A DNA stretch of 64,000 nt from CAYPTB01 sp964413535 (GTDB lineage Bacteria > Planctomycetota > UBA1135 > GCA-002686595), in contig CAYPTB010000032.1 in the NCBI GenBank assembly GCA_964413535.1, positions 186,001-250,000 on the forward strand. The letters are read 5' to 3'. The notes beneath the pieces are model-generated. The model was not told where the DNA came from and did not search any database. It saw only the letters and a program-made list of their open reading frames with translations. The position numbers and the translations under genes are program-made. Below, piece by piece: positions 51,942 to 59,611 of the stretch. How positions within the stretch are numbered: position 1 is the stretch's first letter; every line of letters begins with the position of its first letter.

Positions 51942-52664
51942 ATGGTGTGGCAGTCCTATCGGCGCTACCCCTGCGACGAGCATCGCAACCTCCTGGTCGA
52001 GCTCTACAAGTCGTTCGTTGACGAGATCGTGCGGCGGTTCGCGGGTCGCTTGCCGCGCCGTGTCGACCGAGGGGATCTGGATACTGCCGCGAACGTCGGC
52101 CTGATGTCGGCCATCTCCGGCTTCGATCCGACGCGCGGCGTGCGCTTCGAGTTCTACTGCGAGCGGCGCGTGCGCGGCGCGCTGCTCGACGAGCTCCGGA
52201 CGCAGGACTGGTTGCCCCGTCACTGGAGGCAGCGCATCGAGCGCCACAAGCGCATCCTCGAACGCCTGCGCGGCGAGCGGAACGGCGAGCCGTGCGACGA
52301 GGACGTGGCGCGCGCCATGGAGATGGCTCCCGACGTCTACGCGCAGACCTTCGGAATCGGGCTGCCGGGCCTTCCGCCGCGGTCCATTGCGTCGATGGAT
52401 GCCTTGGAGGACGTCGGTAGCGCCTTGGAAGCCGTTGCCGATCGCCACTCGAGCACGCCCGGCGAGCAGTTGACGCGAACCGAGCTCTTGCGTCTCGTCG
52501 CGCAAAAGCTCACCGAGCTCGAGTACCGGATCGTGTACCTGAAGTACTGGGAAGAGCTCCCGATGCGCGAGATCGGGGAGCTCACGGGTCTCTCCGAGTC
52601 GCGCGTGAGCAAGATCCACGCGAATCTGCTCGACCGGTTGAAGGACCGCTTCCGGCGCGAGTAG
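51942..52664 (+). CDS. RNA polymerase sigma factor, FliA/WhiG (sigma28) family
   Basis: 240 residues from the ATG at 51942, the normal FliA length. Region 2: LLVELYKSFVDEIVRRFAGRLPRRVDRGDLDTAANVGLMSAISGFDPTRGVRFEFYCERRVRGALLDELRTQDWLPRHWR, which matches the family including the DWxPR segment. Region 3 follows, and region 4 has LTELEYRIVYLKYWEELPMREIGELTGLSESRVSKIHANLLDRLK. In-frame starts at 51582 (ATG) and 51753 (TTG) would extend the N-terminus with sequence that does not look coding. No anti-sigma factor or flagellar gene is nearby, so the regulon is unknown; the secretin/pilin-like genes are possible clients only by guess. Confidence 0.9.
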   Translation: MVWQSYRRYPCDEHRNLLVELYKSFVDEIVRRFAGRLPRRVDRGDLDTAANVGLMSAISGFDPTRGVRFEFYCERRVRGALLDELRTQDWLPRHWRQRIERHKRILERLRGERNGEPCDEDVARAMEMAPDVYAQTFGIGLPGLPPRSIASMDALEDVGSALEAVADRHSSTPGEQLTRTELLRLVAQKLTELEYRIVYLKYWEELPMREIGELTGLSESRVSKIHANLLDRLKDRFRRE

Positions 52665-52701
52665 CGCCGCCGGCGAGCGACAGCTCCGTCCCGGAAGAGG
52701 A

Positions 52702-52731
52702 GAGGGCATGGGGGCGAACCCCCATGCCCTC
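52702..52731. terminator. Strong hairpin terminator after the sigma factor gene
   Basis: Perfect 13-bp stem GAGGGCATGGGGG (52702-52714), loop CGAA (52715-52718), CCCCCATGCCCTC (52719-52731), followed by GAGTTTCCC. It is symmetric enough to act on both strands and would also stop any minus-strand RNA coming from the riboswitch. Confidence 0.75.
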
Positions 52732-53416
52732 GAGTTTCCCGCTTGGGTCCTCGTCCGGCGAGAACCCGGGATCGCTACGCCCGGCTCATGGAGCGGAGGC
52801 GTTCCCCATCGCGATCTGGTCTGACCCCGTAGGCAGACATAGCGGGACGCGCGATCGACGGTTCAGTCCCCACCTCGTCGTCGACCACGCTCCATCTCCT
52901 CCCAAGGTGACGCGGTCAAGTCCCCACAAGCCGCGAACACCCTGCGCGTCAGCCCCTTCCCCTCCGGGCCCGAAGTCTCGGGCGTGCCACTCGGTTCCTC
53001 CTCGTACGTGTCCACTCCGATCCGCCGGCGCGGCCGAATCGGTCGCTCGAACGCGCCGCGCGCGAGTGCGCGCCGCAAGTTCGTCCTGTGCCCCGCCGGC
53101 GTGATCGATTCGATCGGCCGGCGCAGGGTGAGAGGGGCGAACGCCCATGTCGTTCCGGGAACGGCCCCCCCCGGACGCGCGGACTTGTCGTCGCGTCTGC
53201 CGCGTCTTGGCGGAGGTTGTAGCGAGGCTCGTTCGGATCGGCATCGTCGGCGTTCGCTCGGGAGCCGGACCCACTCGCAGCAGGGCGGACCCGCTCCGGG
53301 CTGCGGCGCCCGGAGCGGGGCCTGGGAAGGAAGTCGAGCTTCACACCCAGACGTCACCTGTTGCAGGTGAGGGATCGGATCCCGTTAGTGCCCCTTGGAT
53401 GACGTCCGTGGTGGAA
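52732..53416. other. Gene-poor stretch downstream of the orphan riboswitch
   Basis: About 685 bases without a convincing coding region on either strand. Open frames exist on both strands, as expected from GC content, but their products are Arg/Pro/Gly-rich, lack signal peptides or motifs, and several overlap each other. Features seen: a hairpin CACCTG-TTG-CAGGTG (53355-53369), a GGGATC-G-GATCCC dyad (53371-53383), a small GGGCG-AA-CGCCC hairpin near 53134-53145, and a C8 run near 53164. On the minus strand this would be the transcript controlled by the riboswitch. Confidence 0.5.
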
Positions 53417-53507
53417 CGACGACTTTCGGTAACCCGGCCATCCCGAGGGGATCCGTGGCTTTGCGTCCCAGCCTCGCGGCTGGTTTGCCTTTGTCGTGTC
53501 ATCGTCG
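53417..53507 (-). ncRNA. Cyclic di-GMP-I (GEMM-I) riboswitch aptamer
   Basis: Read on the minus strand, the consensus is unmistakable: GGCAAACC, stem AGCC with GCGA (GNRA) tetraloop and GGCT, then GGGACGCAAAGCC, ACGG, a stem ATCCC-CTC-GGGAT, and GGCCGGGTTACCG. The closing P1 helix is CGACGA (53507-53502) with TCGTCG (53423-53418). The class binds c-di-GMP (one subclass binds cGAMP) and controls the downstream gene. A possible -10 box TATGGT (53523-53518, minus) would start the RNA near 53511, just before P1. No recognisable gene follows on the minus strand. On the plus side the IscU-like gene starts at 53637 in the opposite direction. Confidence 0.93.
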
Positions 53508-53636
53508 GGAGCGCGGAACCATATCCCGCCCGCGCGCAGCGAGCGGACGAAGCGGTCCGAAAATACGCGCGACGGTTCCAAGCTCTCGATCCTCCGCGAG
53601 TTGTGATCGAGCAATGCGTCGGTAAGCTCGTTTCGC

Positions 53637-54011
53637 GTGAACGGGCTGCCGAAAGAGATTCGCGATCACTTCTGCTCACCGCGAAACGTAGGCACGCTCG
53701 AGGACGCGAGCGCGAGGGCTGCGGGGCAGAACGACGCCTGCGGCGATCACCTCGAGATCTCGATCGCCATCGAGCACGGATCGATCGCGAGAATCGCTTT
53801 CCGCGCCCGAGCGTGCAGCGCCGTGATCGCCACCGCGTCGCTCGCGACGGAAGCCGCTCGCGGTCGCACGGCGAAAGAAGTGCAAGCGCTCGACGTCGAG
53901 GCGCTCGTCCGCGCGGCGGGCGGCTTGCCGCCCGGGAAGGAGCATGCGCATCGCTTGGTTGCACGCGTGCTCCGGGAAGCGGGGGAAAAGGCTTCGCGGC
54001 CGTCGGGGTAG
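53637..54011 (+). CDS. IscU/SufU-like iron-sulfur scaffold protein (degenerate third ligand)
   Basis: 124 residues from GTG 53637. IRDHFCSPRNVGTLEDASARAAGQNDACGDHLEISIAIEHGSIARIAFRARACSAVIATASLATEAARG follows the NifU-N/IscU fold: the PRNVG motif, CGD ligand and ACSAVIATAS ligand loop. The third Cys normally near R-x-x-C-A-x-L is replaced (KEHAHRLVARVL), with His nearby. An additional Cys precedes the PRNVG. It may be a scaffold with a Cys2His-type site or a non-cluster sulfur acceptor. No other Isc or Suf genes are near. It ends 20 bases before the convergent kdsA stop. Confidence 0.82.
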   Translation: MNGLPKEIRDHFCSPRNVGTLEDASARAAGQNDACGDHLEISIAIEHGSIARIAFRARACSAVIATASLATEAARGRTAKEVQALDVEALVRAAGGLPPGKEHAHRLVARVLREAGEKASRPSG

Positions 54012-54031
54012 GGGGGAGGAGAGGAGGGTCG

Positions 54032-54859
54032 CTAGCGCGCCGTACGCACGGCGCGGTGGACCGCCAGGACGCCGTCCAGGAGCTCGGGGAACGCGTCGAG
54101 GCGAACCATGTTGGGACCGTCCGAGGGCGAGCTGTCGGGGTCCGGATGAACCTCGAAGAAGAGCCCGTCGACGTCGCCCGTCGCCACGGCCGCGCGCGCC
54201 AGGGCCGGGACGAGGGTGCGATCGCCGCCCGAGCGATCGCCGCGAGCGCCGGGCTCCTGCACGGAGTGCGTGGCGTCGAAGACGACCGGACAACCCGTGC
54301 GCGCCAGGTGTGCGAAGGCGTTCATGTCCACGACGAGCCGCCCGTAACCGAAGCTCGTGCCGCGCTCGGTCAGGATCACGCGCTCGCAACCCGCCGCGCG
54401 ACACTTGTCGGCGACGTTCGCCATGTCCCACGGCGCGAGGAACTGACCCTTCTTCACGTTCACGGCGCGACCGGTCTCGCACGCGGCGACGAGCAGATCG
54501 GTCTGGCGACAGAGGAAGGCGGGGATCTGCAGCACGTCGACGACTTCGGCGGCCGCCGCGCACTGGTCCGGCAGGTGCACGTCCGTCAGCACGGGGATCC
54601 CGATCTCGTCGCGCACCGCCGCCAGCGCCGCGAGCCCCTCGTCCATGCCCGGGCCGCGTCCGGAACGGATGCTCGAGCGATTGGCCTTGTCGAAGCTCGC
54701 CTTGAAGACGAGTGCGAGACCGCGTTCCTCGGCGATCTCGCGCAGCCGTGTGGCGATCTCGAGCGCGAGCGGGCGCGATTCGATCACGCACGGGCCCGCG
54801 ATGAGGAACAGCTCGCCGCCGCCCAGCCAGCGGCCTCCGATCTCGATGGGGGATGTCAC
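54032..54859 (-). CDS. kdsA: 2-dehydro-3-deoxyphosphooctonate aldolase (KDO-8-P synthase)
   Basis: Condenses phosphoenolpyruvate and arabinose 5-phosphate to KDO 8-phosphate for lipopolysaccharide core. 275 residues. ELFLIAGPCVIESRPLALEIA, FKASFDKANRSSIRSGRGPGMDEGLAAL, VLTDVHLPDQCAAAAEVVDVLQIPAFLCRQTDLLVAA, VNVKKGQFLAPWDM, LTERGTSFGYGRLVVDM and FDATHSVQEPG are all family hallmarks. GTG start at 54859 overlaps the stop of the kinase gene upstream (GTGA). It indicates an LPS-bearing outer membrane. Confidence 0.97.
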   Translation of the reverse strand: MTSPIEIGGRWLGGGELFLIAGPCVIESRPLALEIATRLREIAEERGLALVFKASFDKANRSSIRSGRGPGMDEGLAALAAVRDEIGIPVLTDVHLPDQCAAAAEVVDVLQIPAFLCRQTDLLVAACETGRAVNVKKGQFLAPWDMANVADKCRAAGCERVILTERGTSFGYGRLVVDMNAFAHLARTGCPVVFDATHSVQEPGARGDRSGGDRTLVPALARAAVATGDVDGLFFEVHPDPDSSPSDGPNMVRLDAFPELLDGVLAVHRAVRTAR

Positions 54860-55791
54860 GGCACGATGATCTTGTACTGGACGTTGGAGACCACCAAGTC
54901 CACGGGTGTCTCGCCGGCGGAGTCGCCGTCGACCTGCACCGGAACGGGCTGCTCGGAAGTGACCCGCAGGCGACGTGCGGGCACGACCAGGCACGACTTG
55001 CCCACCAGTCGACCGGCCACCCCGCGCACCAAGTGGCCCATGAGGCGCGCAGGACTGGCGCCGCGGAACAGGTAGACCTCGAAGCGACCGTCGTCGATCC
55101 GCCCCTTCGGCGACAGGCGCATGAAGCCGCCGTAGCGCCGGATGTTGCTCGCCAGCACGAGCCCGAACGGACCGCCGTCGACGCGCTCGCCGTCGATCTC
55201 GACCTCCAGTCGAGGCTCGTCGTAGCGACGCAGCGCGCGCAGGATCGCCGGCCCGTAGACGAGCCTCGTGATCGGCCCCGAGCGCCGGGCTTCGATCTCG
55301 CGCACGGTATGTCCGTCGAAGCCCACCCCCATGACCAGGTAGCACAGCACCCCGTTCACCGTCGCGACGTCGATCGGCGTGGTGCGCTTCCGGGCGAAGA
55401 TCTCGATCGCGCGGTGGACGTCGCGCGGTAGCCCGAGCTCCGCGGCCAGGACGTTCGCGGTGCCGAGCGGCAGGATGCCCACCGGCACGTCGGGATCGAC
55501 GAGGCCGCCCAGGACTTCCCGCACCGTGCCGTCGCCGCCGATGGCGACCACGAGGTCGGCATCGCGGCGACGCGAGCGCAGCCAGTGCCACGCATCGCCG
55601 CGACCCACCGTCAGGTAGAGCTCGGTCGCCGCGCCGAGACTCTTCAGTCCTTGCTCGAGCTCGAGCGCCGCCGAGCGTCCTTGACCGCGCCCGGCGATCG
55701 GGTTCGCCACGACGATCGCGCGCCGATAGGGGGCTTCGGCGGCGACTCGCACCCCTCCGGCTTCGGTGGTGCCTGCTCCGGTCTCTTGCAT
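54856..55791 (-). CDS. Diacylglycerol/lipid kinase, YegS/DagK family
   Basis: 311 residues from the ATG at 55791; an in-frame ATG at 55818 adds nine. YRRAIVVANPIAGRGQGRSAALEL, LVVAIGGDGTVREVLGGLVDPDVPVGILPLGTANVLAAELGLP and the C-terminal substrate-binding half (SNIRRYGGFMRLSPKGRIDDGRFEVYLFRG, VQVDGDSAGETPVDL) define the DAGK-catalytic fold. It probably phosphorylates diacylglycerol or another lipid. It is cotranscribed with kdsA by four-base overlap, linking membrane lipid and LPS synthesis. Confidence 0.92.
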   Translation of the reverse strand: MQETGAGTTEAGGVRVAAEAPYRRAIVVANPIAGRGQGRSAALELEQGLKSLGAATELYLTVGRGDAWHWLRSRRRDADLVVAIGGDGTVREVLGGLVDPDVPVGILPLGTANVLAAELGLPRDVHRAIEIFARKRTTPIDVATVNGVLCYLVMGVGFDGHTVREIEARRSGPITRLVYGPAILRALRRYDEPRLEVEIDGERVDGGPFGLVLASNIRRYGGFMRLSPKGRIDDGRFEVYLFRGASPARLMGHLVRGVAGRLVGKSCLVVPARRLRVTSEQPVPVQVDGDSAGETPVDLVVSNVQYKIIVP

Positions 55792-55897
55792 GGCTCGGCG
55801 CGGGGGCGACGAGAGCATAGCGCCCTGCTCGAGAACGCCGAAATCCGGAGTGCCTTCCAAGCCTGTCTCGGGAGCGCTATCGTCCCGCGTTCGGACG

Positions 55898-56812
55898 ATG
55901 GCGAGCACGACGGGAGCGGGCCGCGTCCTCGTCCTGGGGGGCAGCGGCTTCCTCGGGGCGCACCTCGTGGCCGAACTCGCGCAGCGCGGGGAAGTCGTCT
56001 CTGCCTCGCGCCGTCCGGCCGTCGCAACGCACGAGCGCTCGCCCCGCGAGAGCGATGTCGCGATCGACTTGGCGCAGCCCGGCGCCGCGCCGCGACTCCT
56101 CGATCTGGTCCGCCCCGAGCGGGTCGCGCTCGTGGCCGCGCTCGCCCGCGTCGGCGACTGCTCCGCCGATCCCGACCTCGCGCGCCGCCTCAACGGCGAG
56201 CTGCCGGGCGAGCTGGCCGCCGCTTGTTCGGAGCGCGGGATGCGTCTGGTCGTCGTCTCCACCGATCTCGTGTTCGGCCGCGAGCCGCCGCGCGCGGGCA
56301 CCCGCTATCGCGAGGAGGATCCGCCCAGTCCCGCACACGTCTACGGTCGCACGAAGGCGCAGGGGGAGGCTCTGGCCCTCGCGGCGTGCACGCGGGCGCT
56401 GGTGGTGCGGCTCCCGCTCCTCTACGGGCCGAGTGCCGGACGGGGGCTCGGCGCATCGGACGGGCTTCTCTTCGACCTCGACGCGGGGCGCACGCCCACG
56501 CTCTTCACCGACGAGTGGAGGACTCCCCTCGAGGTCGGGAACGCGGCTTTGGCGTTGGTCGAGCTGCTCGACGGCGAGCGCGCCGGCATCTTGCACGTCG
56601 CCGGACCCGAGCGCGTGTCGCGTCTCGAGCTCGCTCGGGCCGTCCTCGCTGCGCACGGAAGGCGCGACGAGCTCCGCTTTGGACTGCGTTCGGACCTCGG
56701 CTGTCTCGACCGGCCGGCCGACGTCTCGCTGGATGCGTCGCGAGCGCGCGCAGCGCTCGCGACGCCCTTGCGCGGCATCCAGGAAGGGCTCGCCGCCGCC
56801 TACGCGGGTTGA
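55898..56812 (+). CDS. NAD(P)-dependent sugar reductase/epimerase, RmlD-like
   Basis: 304 residues from the ATG at 55898. VLVLGGSGFLGAHLVAELAQRG is the Rossmann GGxGFxG motif. VVSTDLVFGREPPRAGTRYREEDPPSPAHVYGRTKAQGEALAL contains the catalytic Tyr-x3-Lys (YGRTK) and the RmlD-type STDxVF signature. EVGNAALALVELLDGERAGILHVAGPERVSRLELA is like RmlD/MAT2B proteins. It may reduce a nucleotide-linked 4-keto sugar; the exact substrate is unknown. It is divergent from the lipid kinase and 33 bases before valS. Confidence 0.85.
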   Translation: MASTTGAGRVLVLGGSGFLGAHLVAELAQRGEVVSASRRPAVATHERSPRESDVAIDLAQPGAAPRLLDLVRPERVALVAALARVGDCSADPDLARRLNGELPGELAAACSERGMRLVVVSTDLVFGREPPRAGTRYREEDPPSPAHVYGRTKAQGEALALAACTRALVVRLPLLYGPSAGRGLGASDGLLFDLDAGRTPTLFTDEWRTPLEVGNAALALVELLDGERAGILHVAGPERVSRLELARAVLAAHGRRDELRFGLRSDLGCLDRPADVSLDASRARAALATPLRGIQEGLAAAYAG

Positions 56813-56836
56813 CGGTCGCGCCCGCGGCGTTACGGT
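56809..56836 (+). promoter_or_regulatory. Predicted promoter of valS
   Basis: TTGACG (56809-56814, overlapping the reductase stop) and TACGGT (56831-56836), 16-base spacer, with the ATG only 9 bases after the -10 box. A transcript from it would have almost no leader. Confidence 0.4.
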
Positions 56837-56845
56837 TCTCCGCCC

Positions 56846-59563
56846 ATGGAAGTAGGAAGGGAAGGCGGAACGGACGTCGGAACGGGGCTCGAGAGCCGCT
56901 ACGAACCGGCGCGCTACGAGAAGGCGGTCTACCAGACGTGGTTGGACGCGAACGCGTTCGCGCCGGACCAGGATCCCGCGCAGCCGACCTTCACCGTGAT
57001 GATTCCCCCGCCCAACGTCACGGGCGTCCTGCACATGGGCCACGCGCTGAACGGCACGGTGCAGGACATCGTCATCCGGCACCGGCGCATGAACGGCTTC
57101 GCCGCCCTGTGGGTGCCGGGCACCGATCACGCGGGCATCGCGACGCAGGCCGTGGTGGAGAAGAAGCTCTTCGCCGAGCGGAAGCTGAAGCGCGAAGCGA
57201 TCGGTCGGGAGGCTTTCCTCGCGGAGGTCTGGAACTGGAAGGAGGAGCACGGCAACACGATCCTCGAGCAGTTCCGGCGCCTGGGCAGCTCGTGCGATTG
57301 GTCGCGCACGAAGTTCACGCTCGACCCGGACATGACGCGCGCCGTGCGCGAGGCGTTCGTTCGCCTCTGGCGGCGCGGGCTCGTCTACCGCGGCGCCAGG
57401 CTCGTCAACTGGGACTGCGAGCTCCAGACCGCGGTCTCGGACGACGAGATCGAGTACGTCACGCGCAAGACGAAGCTGTGCTTCCTGCGCTATCCGGTGC
57501 GCGGAGAGCCGGGGCGCTTCCTGGTCGTCGCCACGACGCGGCCGGAGACCATGCTGGCCGACACGGGCGTCGCCGTGAACCCGACGGACGAGCGCTACCG
57601 CGATCTCGTCGGCAAGACCTGCGTGCTGCCGCTCGTCGAGCGCGAGATCCCGATCGTCGCGGACGAGAGCGTGGATGCGTCCTTCGGCACGGGCGCCGTG
57701 AAGGTCACGCCGGGCCACGATCCGGCCGACTACGAGCGCGGCGCGAGGCACGGGCTCCCGATCGTCAACCTGTTCGAAAAGGACGGAACCCTGAACGAGG
57801 CCGGCGGCGCGTTCGCCGGGCTCTCGCGCGAGGAAGCGCGCAAACGCGTGCTCGCTGCCCTGGAGGAGCGCGGTCTGCTCGAGAGGGTCGAGGACTACAC
57901 CCACAACGTGTCGATCAGCGATCGCTCGAAGACCGTGATCGAGCCGATCGTGAGCGAGCAGTGGTTCGTGCGGATGGCGCCGCTCGCGGAACCCGCCATC
58001 GCGGCGGTGAAGAGCGGAGCGCTCGTCTTCCGCCCCGAGCGCTGGACCAAGGTCTACCTCGACTGGCTCGAGAACGTGCGCGACTGGTGCATCAGCCGCC
58101 AGCTCTGGTGGGGACACCGCATCCCCGTGTGGTACGACGAGGACGGCGTGCCCTTCGCCTCGACCGAGGACCTCGCCATCGGCTCGCCGCACCCCGAGAC
58201 GGGGAAACCCATCGTGCGCCAGGACGACGACGTGCTCGACACCTGGGCCTCGTCGTGGCTGTGGCCCTTCGCCACGCTCGGTTGGCCCGAGCGCACAGCC
58301 GACCTCGCGCGCTTCTACCCGACCCAGTTCCTCGCCACGGCGCGCGAGATCATCTACCTGTGGGTCGCGCGCATGGTCATGGCCGGTTACGAGTTCATGG
58401 AGGAACTCGACGGCGACGCGCGCTGCCCGTTCTCGACCTGCTACATCAACGCGACGGTGTTGGATGCGGCCGGCAAGCGCATGTCGAAGAGCGCCGGGAA
58501 CGGGATCGATCCGATCGCGATGATCGACACGTACGGCGCGGACGCCGTGCGCTACAGCTTGATCATGCTCACGCGCGAGGGGCAGGACGTGAAGCTCGCG
58601 GAGACGCGCTTCGAGGAGGGGCGGCGCTTCACCAACAAGGTCTGGAACGCGGCGCGCTTCGTCCTCTCCAACCTGAGCGGCAGTCGCACCGACGGTTCGC
58701 TGGCGTCGGCCGAGCGCTTGGAGGACCGCTGGATCCTCTCGCGGCTCGCCGGCGTCCGCGAGGAAGTCTCGTCGGCGCTCGACGAGTTTCGCTTCAACGA
58801 CGCGGCGACGTCCCTGTATCGGTTCGTCTGGAACGACTTCTGCGATTGGTACCTCGAGCTAGCGAAGGCGAGGCTCTCGGAAGGTGAGACGGACTCCGCA
58901 CGGGCCGTACGCGGAACGCTGGCGCGCGTGCTCGGCGACGCGCTCAAGCTCCTCCACCCGTTCACGCCCTTCCAGACCGAGGTGCTCTGGAAGGCCTTGC
59001 ACGGTGCGCTCGGCCTGGATCCCGGGTCGCTCCTCGTGCGCGCTGCCTGGCCGGATGGAGCGGGGATTCGCCGCGACGCCGCCGTGGAGGAGGAGATGAC
59101 GGTCGTGCAGGACGTCGTCCGCGCCGTGCGCGCCATCCGAGCGCTCACGACGATCGGCGACCGGAAGCTCGTCGCGGCGACGATCTCCGCGCCGCGCGAG
59201 GTCGAGCGTCGCACGATCGAGGCGCATGCGGCGAGCATCGTGAGCATGGCATTCCTGGAGACCCTCGACGTGCGGGCATCCGCCGCGCGCCCGCCTGCCT
59301 CGGCCGTCGCCGTGACGAGTGGGGCGGAAGTCTTCGTGCCGCTCGGCAAGGAGATCGATCTCGCCAAGCTCGGTAAGACCCTCGAAGGACGCGTCCTGAA
59401 GTTGCGCAAGGGGATCGGGGCCGTGGACGCGAAGCTCGCGAACGAGAACTTCGCGAAGCGCGCCGATCCGGACGTGGTCGAGGCCGAGCATGCGCGGCGC
59501 GCGGAGATGGCGCACGAGCTCGACTTGCTCGAACGGAACTTGGCGGGCCTGTCGGCGATCTGA
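56846..59563 (+). CDS. valS: Valine--tRNA ligase
   Basis: Charges tRNA-Val. 905 residues, standard bacterial size. The HIGH motif is PPPNVTGVLHMGHALNG near residue 50, KMSKS is KRMSKSAGNGIDP near 550. The editing domain has TTRPETMLADTGVAVNP and GTGAVKVTPGHDPADYERG. The C-terminal coiled coil (about 835-905) carries GKTLEGRVLKLRKGIGAVDAKLANENFAKRADPDVVEAE. No T-box or other leader element is seen. Start at ATG 56846. Confidence 0.98.
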   Translation: MEVGREGGTDVGTGLESRYEPARYEKAVYQTWLDANAFAPDQDPAQPTFTVMIPPPNVTGVLHMGHALNGTVQDIVIRHRRMNGFAALWVPGTDHAGIATQAVVEKKLFAERKLKREAIGREAFLAEVWNWKEEHGNTILEQFRRLGSSCDWSRTKFTLDPDMTRAVREAFVRLWRRGLVYRGARLVNWDCELQTAVSDDEIEYVTRKTKLCFLRYPVRGEPGRFLVVATTRPETMLADTGVAVNPTDERYRDLVGKTCVLPLVEREIPIVADESVDASFGTGAVKVTPGHDPADYERGARHGLPIVNLFEKDGTLNEAGGAFAGLSREEARKRVLAALEERGLLERVEDYTHNVSISDRSKTVIEPIVSEQWFVRMAPLAEPAIAAVKSGALVFRPERWTKVYLDWLENVRDWCISRQLWWGHRIPVWYDEDGVPFASTEDLAIGSPHPETGKPIVRQDDDVLDTWASSWLWPFATLGWPERTADLARFYPTQFLATAREIIYLWVARMVMAGYEFMEELDGDARCPFSTCYINATVLDAAGKRMSKSAGNGIDPIAMIDTYGADAVRYSLIMLTREGQDVKLAETRFEEGRRFTNKVWNAARFVLSNLSGSRTDGSLASAERLEDRWILSRLAGVREEVSSALDEFRFNDAATSLYRFVWNDFCDWYLELAKARLSEGETDSARAVRGTLARVLGDALKLLHPFTPFQTEVLWKALHGALGLDPGSLLVRAAWPDGAGIRRDAAVEEEMTVVQDVVRAVRAIRALTTIGDRKLVAATISAPREVERRTIEAHAASIVSMAFLETLDVRASAARPPASAVAVTSGAEVFVPLGKEIDLAKLGKTLEGRVLKLRKGIGAVDAKLANENFAKRADPDVVEAEHARRAEMAHELDLLERNLAGLSAI

Positions 59564-59611
59564 CTCGAGCGCGCGAGCCATGTTCGCGCCGGCGCCTCGA
59601 CCCCCTCGGGA

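Noticed and set aside
52786..53357. Small proteins on the minus strand as riboswitch targets
   Set aside because: The overlapping frames give Arg/Pro-rich products without signal, motif or coding-type third-position bias; none can be preferred.
55585..58887. Plus-strand open frame of about 1,100 codons across the reductase and valS
   Set aside because: It is in a different frame from valS, is Arg-rich and has no motifs; valS and the reductase explain the region.
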